Source: Nitrospirota bacterium
Lineage (GTDB): Bacteria > Nitrospirota > Nitrospiria > Nitrospirales > Nitrospiraceae
Reading direction: 5' to 3'
Assembly: GCA_026387665.1 (NCBI GenBank)
Contig: JAPLLG010000003.1
Location: 372,001-436,000, forward strand
Length of the DNA: 64,000 nucleotides
The translations under genes were made by a program, and so were the position numbers. Shown piece by piece: positions 19,478 to 28,133 of the stretch. Under the pieces are notes generated by a model. It saw nothing but the letters and a program-made list of their open reading frames with translations. It had not been told where the DNA came from and did not search any database. Positions within the stretch are counted from its first letter, which is position 1, and every line of letters begins with the position of its first letter.

Positions 19478-20112
19478 TAGAAAAAGCTTTGCGGCACCAC
19501 GATGATGTCGTCAGGCAAGACGGGATCGTCGAGATTGACCGAGAGGGTCTCTTCTTCGTCAGCTTTTGTGCGCTTGCGTTTGATCTTGGTCCGCCCCTGC
19601 GAAGCCTTGTCAGTAAACCCCCCAGCCAACGTGATAGCCTTCAACACCGTCAGCCCATCTTCGTAGGGATAGCCGCCAGGAGATCGCACTTCACCGGACA
19701 CGAAGATATTGCGGTACCTGACAATATAGACGCTGACACGGGGCTCTTTGAGGTATCCGTCTGCAAGGCGGGTTTCGATCAACTCTTCCAACTGCTTGAC
19801 GGTCAGCCCCTGAATATCCAACACACCCAGTAACGAGAGGACGATCTTGCCGTCGCCGCTAACACGGGTTTCGGTGGTCAGCGCATCCTCACCGAATACT
19901 TGAACCTTGATTACATCGTTGCCCCCCACCCGATAACCTGAATTGGGCGTACTCCCCTGTTCGGCAACCGCGCTATCACGATACCGGTCTCTATTGGGAA
20001 CAGGCTTACTTGCACCAGACCCATCTCTAGGTGCGGCAAATACCTCCATGGAAATGGAGAGGCAGATAAGCATACCCACCATTCCGAAAATCCATTCCCG
20101 CCCCTTCATCAT
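19477..20112 (-). CDS. Wza-like polysaccharide export protein
   Basis: The 211-residue protein has an N-terminal signal peptide (WIFGMVGMLICLSISMEVFA) followed by a Poly_export domain (YRVGGNDVIKVQVFGEDALT, VSGDGKIVLSLLGVLDIQGLTV) and one SLBB domain (NIFVSGEVRSPGGYPYEDGL, AITLAGGFTDKAS). It is short for a Wza protein and has no lipobox cysteine at the signal cleavage site, so it probably forms a periplasmic part of the export channel, with the neighbouring barrel protein making the outer-membrane pore. It sits 6 bp after that barrel gene. Confidence 0.9.
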   Translation of the reverse strand: MMKGREWIFGMVGMLICLSISMEVFAAPRDGSGASKPVPNRDRYRDSAVAEQGSTPNSGYRVGGNDVIKVQVFGEDALTTETRVSGDGKIVLSLLGVLDIQGLTVKQLEELIETRLADGYLKEPRVSVYIVRYRNIFVSGEVRSPGGYPYEDGLTVLKAITLAGGFTDKASQGRTKIKRKRTKADEEETLSVNLDDPVLPDDIIVVPQSFF

Positions 20113-20118
20113 CTCACC

Positions 20119-21492
20119 TCAGAACTGTGCCTGCAGCGACACCATCATCTGGTTGGCATTATATTGTGTACTGATAAAGTTGGACAGACGCTCCGTATAG
20201 AGATAATTCAAGCGAGCACCAAGCCAGGGTTGAATCTGATACCAGAGGCCACCCCCGAATGTCAGATAGCTATCTTCACGGACGGCCGTCATATTATCCG
20301 CCGTGGTCGGCCCAGAATAAGTATCATGTTCGTACATAAGCTGCCCTGTCACATTCCATTTTTTTGTTATGGCATGGTTCACATCGAACGTAGTACCAGT
20401 CCCCGTATAAAATCTGGTTGCAGCCAACACGGTTTCATTTGTGCGGCGATAAACACTCAAATTCACCTTGGTCTGGTCTTGCGGCTTCCATGAAAAATTG
20501 CCGTTAAAGTACATTGTACCATATGCGCCGGTTCCTCTGTCGCTGGCACGATCCATCGTTCTCGTCTGCCAGCCGATATCGAACGAACCGGTTGATTTTG
20601 CCAGGCCTTCCCATGTGGAACCGCCGGCAAAGGTCAAAGTCGTGCTGTCCAAATCCTTGTTAACCTCATAAATTTCATGCTGATACAGACCCTTCACATA
20701 CAGGTACGTATTGGGAGCAACACGCCCTCCTAGCGCAAGAGCATCATACTTCTCCTGTCTATTCCGGGTATTGATATCTCCAGCCGCCCCTGGGACTCGT
20801 GTGCCGGCTAATGGGCCGGTGAATTGATAATCGATATATTTATGCTGTACCTGAATATAGGTCTGACTCTTGAGTGTGACCTCACCGCCATACTCTTTGT
20901 TGTAAAACTGATTGATCGAGCTGCTTCCGGATGTTCCGCCTCCCAAAGCCGACGTCGCAGAACCTCGGTAGTCATGGCCGTTCTTTAATTCGCCCAATAA
21001 CTTGACGGTCAAACCGCCAGGAAACATCAATATGGGGTTGAGCGACATAGTCTGGTCATTCACATCCATCGTGGCATCTCTGCTGTATCGTTCCAGATAG
21101 GCCCGATAATCCACGATGATCTTATGCCGACCCAAAACAGGTAGTTGAATTTGCAAGCCAGGCTGATAGGTCGTGTACCAATCCGATTTCTTCCCACCGA
21201 ACGTATTATCCGTCCGAGTGACGTTATTCGTGTAGTTTTCTGCCATGCCGAAATGCGGATGGACCTTCAGCGGACCTGCCTTAATATTACCTTCCGTTAG
21301 CTCCTGGACAGCGAAGCCATAGCCAGATGGATAGATGTCGTATGTCACATTGGTAAAGCGGGATTGTTGGGTCAAGAAAGGATTTAAAGGGGCTGCCACG
21401 GGAGTAATCTCGTCGGCCGCTCCCGCTCCCTGCACAACACACACACTCGCTGCCATGACCATCACCGCGACTATTTGCTTCACTGATCGCAT
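20119..21492 (-). CDS. Outer-membrane beta-barrel protein of the polysaccharide locus
   Basis: The 457-residue protein has a signal peptide (VAVMVMAASVCVVQGAGA), many alternating amphipathic strands rich in Tyr, Thr and Gly, and ends in Phe (MMVSLQAQF), the usual signal for BAM-dependent insertion. Barrel proteins of this kind (BBP2/VpsM-like) are commonly the first gene of exosortase-type and other EPS loci, and are thought to pass polysaccharide across the outer membrane. It is the promoter-proximal gene of the minus-strand locus, so the regulatory region must lie just above 21492. Confidence 0.85.
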   Translation of the reverse strand: MRSVKQIVAVMVMAASVCVVQGAGAADEITPVAAPLNPFLTQQSRFTNVTYDIYPSGYGFAVQELTEGNIKAGPLKVHPHFGMAENYTNNVTRTDNTFGGKKSDWYTTYQPGLQIQLPVLGRHKIIVDYRAYLERYSRDATMDVNDQTMSLNPILMFPGGLTVKLLGELKNGHDYRGSATSALGGGTSGSSSINQFYNKEYGGEVTLKSQTYIQVQHKYIDYQFTGPLAGTRVPGAAGDINTRNRQEKYDALALGGRVAPNTYLYVKGLYQHEIYEVNKDLDSTTLTFAGGSTWEGLAKSTGSFDIGWQTRTMDRASDRGTGAYGTMYFNGNFSWKPQDQTKVNLSVYRRTNETVLAATRFYTGTGTTFDVNHAITKKWNVTGQLMYEHDTYSGPTTADNMTAVREDSYLTFGGGLWYQIQPWLGARLNYLYTERLSNFISTQYNANQMMVSLQAQF

Positions 21493-22200
21493 AATTGCCC
21501 CCTCCGTAGGGCTAGCGAAAACCGCTACACACTCATCCTGAGTATCTTCAAATTCAACAGGCGCGGATTATGAAATATTCACAAGAGAAAAACAATGGAA
21601 AAACTGACAGACCCGAGTACTTTCAACTACTTGACAATTAATCTCTACCACAGAAATACCCGCAATCACTTAAGCTAAACTAGCTTGCATTGCAGCCACA
21701 TTCCGACAACTCAAAAAATTGAGAAAATGCAACCAGACCCGACGACAGTAGACGGCAGAATTATGCCTCACTGCGGCGACGACTCCCTCGCCTCCTGAAC
21801 GAGGTCGAGACTTGCCTGTCTCCGCCTCTCAACGCAAATCAGCCCCCGACACCCTGCCACACGACCCACGGCAAGAGACATGCCCATTTGTATTGCGCCT
21901 ATCCCAGCCACTGCTTCCAGCAAGCCAGAAAAACCGTCACTAATCTGCATCAATCTACGGCCTCCCGCAACAGAACGACAGTACCGCCAATTTCCAGCAC
22001 ATCGAAAAAAATTTCATGCGCGCTGCGCGCTGTTACTGCAGGTTCTGCGCGCCTGAAATGTGATGGACGTGGATGATGCTGCGCCATTTTCCAGGTCGCC
22101 AAAAGAGGCTTTTTCGGCTGCTACATTTGGAATGGGCCGCCGATACGGAGGTCCATTTTCACACTGAGGATCGCGCTAACAGATCTCGGATTTCACAACT
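21493..22200. other. Intergenic region holding the promoters of the polysaccharide locus and of the lipoprotein gene
   Basis: About 700 bp between divergently transcribed genes. No convincing open frame is present. Around 21550-21730 the sequence is AT-rich and probably carries the minus-strand promoter. I looked for a sigma-54 -24/-12 motif because many EPS loci use RpoN, but the best match (near 21690) has the wrong spacing. No terminator or small RNA is obvious. Confidence 0.5.
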
Positions 22201-22569
22201 ATGACGTCCAGGATTATCTACATTGTGCTGCTGCTGACTCTGTGGGGATGTAGCACCTCTCACCAGACGCGCACCTACGAGATCCCCAAGGGCTCGTTAA
22301 TCCTGACCGACGACTTGGCAGTGATTCAGCAGGCCTGCAAGGGGGCGGTGGCCCTTGGCACCATCATCGGCTGCTACACACCCGTCACTCAGACCATCTA
22401 CTGTTCCATGAATGATTTGGCTACCTGCGGCCACGAGTTGCTCCATCACGTCGGGCTACGCCATGAAAACTTCGAGCATGATCCGGCAAACCCGACGCGC
22501 GCTGAAGCCCGATCAGTTGAGCCGGAACTGGGAAGAGACACGAAAGGAACCACCATTAAGATTGAGTAG
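22201..22569 (+). CDS. Very small lipoprotein with a complete metzincin zinc motif
   Basis: The 122-residue protein starts with a lipoprotein signal (IIYIVLLLTLWGC, Cys17 as the likely lipidated residue). After maturation only about 105 residues remain. Near residue 78 it carries HELLHHVGLRHE, which fits HExxHxxGxxH, the zinc-binding signature of metzincin peptidases. Two pairs of cysteines (QQACKG, IGCYTP, IYCSMN, ATCGHE) could form disulfides. Metzincins are normally at least 150-200 residues, so this is a minimal catalytic core or an inactive zinc protein. It overlaps the convergent LMW-PTP gene by 14 bp. Confidence 0.75.
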   Translation: MTSRIIYIVLLLTLWGCSTSHQTRTYEIPKGSLILTDDLAVIQQACKGAVALGTIIGCYTPVTQTIYCSMNDLATCGHELLHHVGLRHENFEHDPANPTRAEARSVEPELGRDTKGTTIKIE

Positions 22570-23116
22570 CGGAGCTCTTTTCGCGGGAATCCAGCAGCAA
22601 GTTACGGATACGCAGGGTCAAGTCATCGCGCACCGATCGATAGGTCTTCAGAACAAGCCAGTCAGGCCCCCACAATCGATAGGGGTCCTTGATGCTCCAA
22701 TGGAGGCGGTGTTGGGTCGGAGAACCGCTTGGAAATAGCCCCTGGGCATAGTCGCAAAGCGTCACCACCAGGTCCATCTCACCGATCGCCACAGCCCCTA
22801 CCCCTTTTGGGACATGATTGGAAATATCGATACCCATTTCCGCCATCGCAAGCACGGCCCTCCGGTCCAGGGTAGCCGGCGTCACACCGACACTGAGCAC
22901 CTCCACCCGCCCCATTCCATAATGGCGAGCGATGCCTTCAGCCATGGGGCTACGGCAGGCATTTCCCGTACAGACGAAAAGAATGCGAAAGGGCTTTTGG
23001 CTCCTGCCAGGCTGAAGCGTCAATCGGCTATTCATTCTGCCAATGGCAGAATCCTTCTTATCCTCTTCAGTATGAGTCAACGCCTGTGTGCCCTCAATAG
23101 GGCCTATATGAGGCAT
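22556..23116 (-). CDS. Low-molecular-weight phosphatase/arsenate reductase family protein
   Basis: The 186-residue ORF contains FVCTGNACRSPMAEG, the CX5R(S/T) P-loop of LMW protein tyrosine phosphatases and thioredoxin-linked arsenate reductases, then VEVLSVGVTP, MGIDISNHVPKG and VVTLCDYA. The VTLC cysteine is shared with ArsC-type reductases, and the later WSIKDPYRLWG carries a candidate general-acid Asp. The first 40 residues are poorly conserved, so the real start may be an internal Met near residue 28. No other ars gene is adjacent. A role in tyrosine dephosphorylation opposite the Wzc-type kinase is conceivable but only an inference. Confidence 0.85.
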   Translation of the reverse strand: MPHIGPIEGTQALTHTEEDKKDSAIGRMNSRLTLQPGRSQKPFRILFVCTGNACRSPMAEGIARHYGMGRVEVLSVGVTPATLDRRAVLAMAEMGIDISNHVPKGVGAVAIGEMDLVVTLCDYAQGLFPSGSPTQHRLHWSIKDPYRLWGPDWLVLKTYRSVRDDLTLRIRNLLLDSREKSSATQS

Positions 23117-23735
23117 AGCTCCGCTCTTTCACTTACAGATACGAAATCAAAATTTCCGGTGGAGGTTCGGCAAGGGAAACGCCCCTCCTAGAATCCCTAC
23201 ATCATATGTACGCTATTTCCTACAGGTACCCATCCCATGGTGCATTTCACACACAGTATCACCTAAACATGTCCACTGAGCAAAAAATCGTGAGTTCACT
23301 TTTCGTTGCAGCCTGTTTCTACGCTTGGCACCATCGCAGCATGTTGATGGTGCCGCCCGTGCCTGTGTGGCTCAGTTGGCAGAACCAACCTTGAAAATGG
23401 CGGGGCAAGCACGGGCTCGATGGATGACCGGATGGCAATGCTGACGCACATTTGGTTTCGTTCGGCGCTCTACTCAAACAGTTAGCGACAAGTGCCCTCG
23501 CCTTCAGTGGCGCGACAGCAGACTGGGGAGTAATACCCCTAGCACTATGTGCTCGAATCCGCTCATAGGTCTGTCGTCCTCAGCGCCCCACTCGACAACG
23601 ACAACAATAGTGAAGATCTAGGCACTACGCTATTCCTCTTAAGTGGGGAGAGAGCTGTGGATAACCTGACCGAGCCCCACATGGGCTGGTCCGTCACTGT
23701 CCCCATTGATCAACCACGATACCAGCTAGGCACCC
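23117..23735. other. Gap with no recognisable gene
   Basis: About 620 bp between the phosphatase gene and the first CTAG-ended repeat. Small plus-strand frames occur but lack ribosome binding sites and any family resemblance. No tRNA or terminator is evident. Confidence 0.5.
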
Positions 23736-23958
23736 TTAGCAGGCTGCGGGAAAAACTCGATTAAAATGGAAAACATGGCTGAAATCTTCCGTATGGTGCT
23801 GGGGCCGGGATCATCGCAGAATGCTCAAAAAGGCCGTCCAGCAAGGCCGCAGCAAGCGAACAACCGAACTGTGAACGATGAACGCGGAACGCTGAGATGA
23901 CGAGCGGTTTCATCGTTCATCGTTTTCCGGGTGACGGACGTTTTCAGCATCCTGCTAG
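23736..23958 (+). repeat. CTAG-ended palindromic repeat, copy A (long form)
   Basis: The element begins TTAGCAGGCTGCGGGAAAAA and ends TTTTCAGCATCCTGCTAG, which are imperfect inverted repeats. Internally it has the second arm ATGCTCAAAAAGGCCGTCCA. The middle is divergent from other copies and forms its own hairpin (AACGATGAACG against CGTTCATCGTT). The last four bases, CTAG, contain the stop codon of the minus-strand DUF5989 gene. Confidence 0.8.
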
Positions 23959-24107
23959 AAAAGGGTATAGATGAACGGAGCAACCGCCGATCCCTGGGTC
24001 AGGACAATCAGACTTCCAAGGAGTACGAGCACGATAATGATCGGAAGGAGCCAGAATTTTTTCCGCTCCTTCATGAAGGCCCAGAGTTCCATCACAAAAT
24101 CGCCCAT
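23955..24107 (-). CDS. DUF5989 small membrane protein
   Basis: This 50-residue gene is easily missed. It starts at ATG 24107 after a strong AGGAGG six bases upstream and encodes MGDFVMELWAFMKERKKFWL followed by a single membrane helix (LPIIIVLVLLGSLIVLTQGS) and AVAPFIYTLF. DUF5989 proteins are known companions of NodU-type carbamoyltransferases and SxtJ proteins, which is the neighbourhood here: the SxtJ gene ends 27 bp upstream in the same direction. Its stop codon TAG lies inside the terminal CTAG of repeat copy A. Confidence 0.9.
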   Translation of the reverse strand: MGDFVMELWAFMKERKKFWLLPIIIVLVLLGSLIVLTQGSAVAPFIYTLF

Positions 24108-24134
24108 ACGCACCTCCTGTTGACGAGCCTCGGC

Positions 24135-24530
24135 TCAAAATTGGTATTTCATATGGGAACGGGGTCTCGGAGATCGGACCACTCTGTAGGTCGTACTCGA
24201 CTCAGAAAATGCCTGCCTCATCGTATCCTTCCCCATGAGACGGAACATAAATCCGATTGGAGTCACCAGGGCATAGAATACGATACCGAGCAGAATCCTG
24301 GTATTGATCCACCCCAGAATATGCCCGACCCACATCCACCCTTTATGAATAGGCGCCAAAATAGAGGGAAGAGCGCCACCACATATAATGAGCAGGCCTC
24401 CGACTCCGGTTGCCCACAGGCGCAACGGCTCCCCGCGAAACACAATCGGCCAAAGACCGATCACGGCAAAAACCGCTCCGACCAACAATCCAAATTGCCG
24501 TAGCTCTTTACGTGTGGCTGCGTGATCCAT
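24135..24530 (-). CDS. SxtJ-family membrane protein
   Basis: The 131-residue protein has three to four membrane segments (LLVGAVFAVIGLWPIVF, WATGVGGLLIICGGALPSIL, ILLGIVFYALVTPIGFMF) followed by RLMGKDTMRQAF and a short basic tail. The GFMFRLMGKD stretch is characteristic of SxtJ-type proteins that accompany carbamoyltransferases. It is presumably a membrane partner of the carbamoyltransferase. Repeat copy B separates it from that gene, which still lies upstream in the same direction. Confidence 0.85.
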   Translation of the reverse strand: MDHAATRKELRQFGLLVGAVFAVIGLWPIVFRGEPLRLWATGVGGLLIICGGALPSILAPIHKGWMWVGHILGWINTRILLGIVFYALVTPIGFMFRLMGKDTMRQAFSESSTTYRVVRSPRPRSHMKYQF

Positions 24531-24549
24531 TGTCCCATCCCCCGATCAG

Positions 24550-24678
24550 CTAGCAGGCTGTTGATAAAGGCTGCCAGCGGCGTTCTCACGGCGCTCAGAT
24601 GCTCAACGTACAGCAGAGAGTACGCTTCGCCTCTTCGCTTGCTGCGGCCTTGCTGGACAGCCTTTCTGAACAGCCTGC
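24550..24678 (-). repeat. CTAG-ended palindromic repeat, copy B
   Basis: Begins CTAGCAGGCTGTTGATAAAG and ends CTTTCTGAACAGCCTGC, so the ends are inverted repeats. The interior keeps CCTTGCTGGACAGCC and CTGCCAGCGGCGTTCTCACG of the family but is otherwise divergent. It lies in the carbamoyltransferase group between the enzyme gene and sxtJ. A long hairpin here could reduce expression of the downstream small genes. Confidence 0.75.
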
Positions 24679-24753
24679 ACATGATTCTGGGCAGGTTCGT
24701 GGTTGGCACTGACTCCCCCACCCAGCCTTCTCAATGAGTTTACCAATAAACTG

Positions 24754-26598
24754 CTAGTCGAGCTCGAATTCCTTCTTCCAATCGGAATCCCCTTCGAGGG
24801 GCTTCTGATCCTCTTTCCTCAGCACATAATTCTCAATCACCAGGACATCCATCTCCGTCCGCATAAAGCAGCGATAGGCATCTTCCGGCGTGCAGACAAT
24901 CGGCTCGCCACGCACGTTGAACGACGTATTCACACAGGTGGCATACCCTGTCTTTGCCTCAAACGCTTTGAGCAATTGGTAGTACCGGGGGTTCGTCTCT
25001 TCGTGCACCGTCTGAATTCTGGCAGAGTAGTCGATGTGCGTGACGGATGGGATATCCGAGCGTGGCACATTCAGCAAATCGATCCCCCAGAGCTCTTTCT
25101 GTCCCGGATCACATGGAAGGCGCCGCTTTTCAAGAACCGGAGCCACGAGCAGCATATAGGGGCTGTCACAGTTCATCTGGAAATAGTCCGATACTCGCTC
25201 TCTCAACACGGAAGGCGCAAACGGTCTGAACGACTCACGATACTTAATCTTGAGATTCAGCACGGACTGCATTTTTGTATTTCGAGCATCCCCGAGAATG
25301 CTACGCCCGCCAAGAGATCGCGGCCCAAATTCCATGCGGCCCTGATGCCAGCCCACGACTTTTCCCGCCGCCAGTTCATCGGCCACCCGACCATACAAAT
25401 CCTTCTCATCGAGCCGACGATATACCGCTCCAAGGGTTTTCAGCCTTGCTTCGACATCCTCATTGCTAAATGCTGGCCCCAGATAGCTCCCCTTCATTTT
25501 GTCGTGGATGTTGTCTGCGGTCCTGGGCTTGTTCTCATACTGGTGCCAGGCACTCAACGCAGCACCCACCGCCCCGCCCGCATCGCCGGCTGCCGGCTGA
25601 ATCCAAATACCCTTAAACGGTCCCTCCCGAAGCACTCTCCCGTTTCCGACACAATTCAACGCGACACCGCCGGCCAAGCAGAGATAGTCCACTCCCGTTT
25701 CACGATGCATCGTCCGCGACAGCCGCAGCATGACCTCTTCCGTGACTTCCTGAATGGATCGAGCCAAATCCATCTCGCGCTGACCAAACTTCGACTCTGC
25801 CTTGCGAGGGCGGCCGCCAAATATGCCGTCAAACTTGCGGCTCGTCATGGTCAAGCCGGTGCAATAGTTGAAATACTCCATGTTCATTCTGAACGTGCCG
25901 TCAGGCTTGAGATCGATCAGATGTTCATAAATCGCCTTAACATACTTCGGCTCTCCATACGGAGCCAACCCCATGACCTTATATTCACCGGAGTTGACTT
26001 TAAACCCCGTGTAATACGTGAAGGCCGAGTACAGCAGACCGATCGAGTGGGGAAACGGAATGTCCCATAGCGGGGTCAATTTATTTCCTTCGCCCAGCCA
26101 CGCCGATGTGGTCGCCCACTCTCCGACCCCGTCCATGCAGAGCACCGCGGCCCGTTCATAGGGGGAGGCATAAAAAGCTGACGCGGCATGGGACTCGTGA
26201 TGCTCGCCAAAAAGGAACTCCGGCAATTCGGACTTATCGAGGCCGCTCGAACAGGCCAGCACTTCTTTTTGCAGCAAGTTCCGCAGAAAGAGTTTTTCTT
26301 TCAACCAGACGGGCATCGCGGCCAGGAATGATTGAATGCCTTTGGGGGCGAATCCCAGGTATGTTTCCAACAACCGCTCAAACTTGATGAACGGCTTGTC
26401 ATAAAACACGACATATTTCAGATCCTTGATGCCAATCTTGGCCTGAGCCAGACAATACTCAACCGCTCGGCGCGGGAATCCCGGATCGTGCTTCTTTCGT
26501 GTAAACCGCTCTTCTTGTGCCGCCGCGACAATCTCGCCGTCCTGCAGCAGGCACGCGGCACTGTCGTGATAAAAGGCAGAAATGCCAAGTATGTACAT
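24754..26598 (-). CDS. Carbamoyltransferase (NodU/CmcH family)
   Basis: The 614-residue protein transfers a carbamoyl group from carbamoyl phosphate, via an adenylated intermediate, to a hydroxyl on a sugar or natural product. The N-terminal ASKHA-fold domain carries MYILGISAFYHDSAACLLQD, LFGEHHESHAASAFYASPYE and CMDGVGEWATTS. The C-terminal domain has GWHQGRMEFGPRSLGGRS and the TSFNVRGEPIVCTPEDAYRC motif. The downstream SxtJ and DUF5989 genes form the usual companion set. Close to the polysaccharide locus, carbamoylation of that glycan is a reasonable but unproven role. Confidence 0.93.
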   Translation of the reverse strand: MYILGISAFYHDSAACLLQDGEIVAAAQEERFTRKKHDPGFPRRAVEYCLAQAKIGIKDLKYVVFYDKPFIKFERLLETYLGFAPKGIQSFLAAMPVWLKEKLFLRNLLQKEVLACSSGLDKSELPEFLFGEHHESHAASAFYASPYERAAVLCMDGVGEWATTSAWLGEGNKLTPLWDIPFPHSIGLLYSAFTYYTGFKVNSGEYKVMGLAPYGEPKYVKAIYEHLIDLKPDGTFRMNMEYFNYCTGLTMTSRKFDGIFGGRPRKAESKFGQREMDLARSIQEVTEEVMLRLSRTMHRETGVDYLCLAGGVALNCVGNGRVLREGPFKGIWIQPAAGDAGGAVGAALSAWHQYENKPRTADNIHDKMKGSYLGPAFSNEDVEARLKTLGAVYRRLDEKDLYGRVADELAAGKVVGWHQGRMEFGPRSLGGRSILGDARNTKMQSVLNLKIKYRESFRPFAPSVLRERVSDYFQMNCDSPYMLLVAPVLEKRRLPCDPGQKELWGIDLLNVPRSDIPSVTHIDYSARIQTVHEETNPRYYQLLKAFEAKTGYATCVNTSFNVRGEPIVCTPEDAYRCFMRTEMDVLVIENYVLRKEDQKPLEGDSDWKKEFELD

Positions 26599-26802
26599 AG
26601 TATTAATCGGTTACGTATCGTGAACTCCTCAGTCAAGAGAATAGTGCATTAAGCTTACGAGGGCAACCCTTCACATGCAGCGAAACGGCGCTGCCACAGA
26701 TGATGGCGAATCAGAGGGGCACGGCAATGAAGGAAATAAAACGACTTCGTTGACGGACACCCAACGTTCTGCCATTCTGAGCAAAATCAACGGAGGGGGT
26801 TC

Positions 26803-28098
26803 ATGCCTCAAGCGAAAGAGCGAAAGATTGCCGTTGTGGGGCTTGGCTACGTGGGCCTCCCCATTGCTGTTGCGTTCGGAAAACAGCAGCGTGTAATCGG
26901 TTTCGATATCAACAAGGCCAAGATTGCAGAACTCCAGAAGGGCCTCGACCGGACCGGCGAGGTGTCTCCTTCTGAGCTGAAGACGTCAGATGTCCAATAC
27001 ACCTATCAGCCCAGCGACCTCAAGGCGGCTGATTTCATCATCGTGGCCGTCCCCACGCCGATCAATGAAGCCCTTCAGCCTGACTTGACGGCTCTACGGA
27101 AATCATCAGAACTGATCGGGGCCAACCTCTCGCCAGGCGCGATTGTGGTCTTCGAATCGACGGTCTACCCTGGAGCCACAGAGGAAGTCTGCCTGCCGAT
27201 TCTTGAACAGGCCTCTGGCATGAAATGCGGCGTGGACTTCAAGCTGGGCTATTCTCCTGAACGAATCAATCCTGGCGATAAGGAACATACCCTCGAAAAG
27301 ATCATCAAGGTCGTGTCAGCCCAAGATGACGCGTCGCTGGAGATTGTCGCGAACACCTATGAGCTCGTGGTCAAGGCGGGAATCTACCGCGCCTCCAGCA
27401 TTAAAGTGGCGGAAGCAGCAAAGGTGATTGAAAACACCCAGCGGGATTTGAATATTGCGCTGATGAATGAGTTAGCGCTCATCTTTCACCGTCTCGGGAT
27501 TGATACAAAATCCGTTCTGGATGCGGCAGGAACCAAATGGAACTTCCTGAAGTTTTCTCCGGGACTCGTGGGCGGCCATTGCATCGGCGTGGACCCCTAC
27601 TACCTGACCTCCAAGGCTGAATCGGTCGGCTACCATCCGCAAGTCATTCTGGCTGGCCGGCGCATCAATAACGGCATGGGGAAGTTCGTTGCGGAGCAAA
27701 CGATCAAGCTGCTCGGTCAACTGCCCCGGCCAATCAAGGATCTCAAGGTGGCAGTCTTAGGCCTCACCTTTAAAGAGAATGTGCCGGATCTGCGCAATAG
27801 TAGGGTGCCCGATATCATTCAGGAGTTGCGCGAGTATGGGGTCCAGGTGTTGGTGCATGATCCGATCGCAGAACCAAAAGAAGCGGTCGCGGAATATGGC
27901 ATTCAGCTGCAGTCGTGGAACGATCTGAAGAATGTCGACGGACTGATTATTGCTGTGTCCCACCGTTCCTACGCAGAGATGAGCCTACAGGAATTGCTCA
28001 AGCCCCTCCGGAGTCAGCAGGAGGGAGTGGTCATTGATGTGAAGTGCTTGCTCGACCAAGCCAAGCTCCCCCCCTCCTTGACGTACTGGCGTTTATAA
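26803..28098 (+). CDS. Nucleotide-sugar dehydrogenase (UDP-HexNAc dehydrogenase type, TviB/WbpA-like)
   Basis: The 431-residue protein has the NAD-binding VVGLGYVGLPIAVAFG near residue 11, PTPINEALQPDL, YSPERINPGDKEHTLEKI and the catalytic Cys in GGHCIGVDPYYLT near residue 263. It oxidises C6 of a UDP-sugar to a uronic acid. The motifs are closer to UDP-N-acetylhexosamine dehydrogenases than to UDP-glucose dehydrogenase. GGAGG stands just before the ATG. A uronic acid is also the plausible substrate for the AsnB amidotransferase domain upstream. Confidence 0.9.
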   Translation: MPQAKERKIAVVGLGYVGLPIAVAFGKQQRVIGFDINKAKIAELQKGLDRTGEVSPSELKTSDVQYTYQPSDLKAADFIIVAVPTPINEALQPDLTALRKSSELIGANLSPGAIVVFESTVYPGATEEVCLPILEQASGMKCGVDFKLGYSPERINPGDKEHTLEKIIKVVSAQDDASLEIVANTYELVVKAGIYRASSIKVAEAAKVIENTQRDLNIALMNELALIFHRLGIDTKSVLDAAGTKWNFLKFSPGLVGGHCIGVDPYYLTSKAESVGYHPQVILAGRRINNGMGKFVAEQTIKLLGQLPRPIKDLKVAVLGLTFKENVPDLRNSRVPDIIQELREYGVQVLVHDPIAEPKEAVAEYGIQLQSWNDLKNVDGLIIAVSHRSYAEMSLQELLKPLRSQQEGVVIDVKCLLDQAKLPPSLTYWRL

Positions 28099-28133
28099 GG
28101 CGCCACGGTGCTTGACCTGCGCCAGGCGCGCGC

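Noticed and set aside
21680-21710. Sigma-54-like promoter for the polysaccharide locus
   Set aside because: GG and GC elements are present on the minus strand, but their spacing is 11 rather than 10 bases.
23540-23580. Possible tRNA T-loop (GCTCGAATCC)
   Set aside because: No matching acceptor stem, D-arm or anticodon arm could be folded around it.
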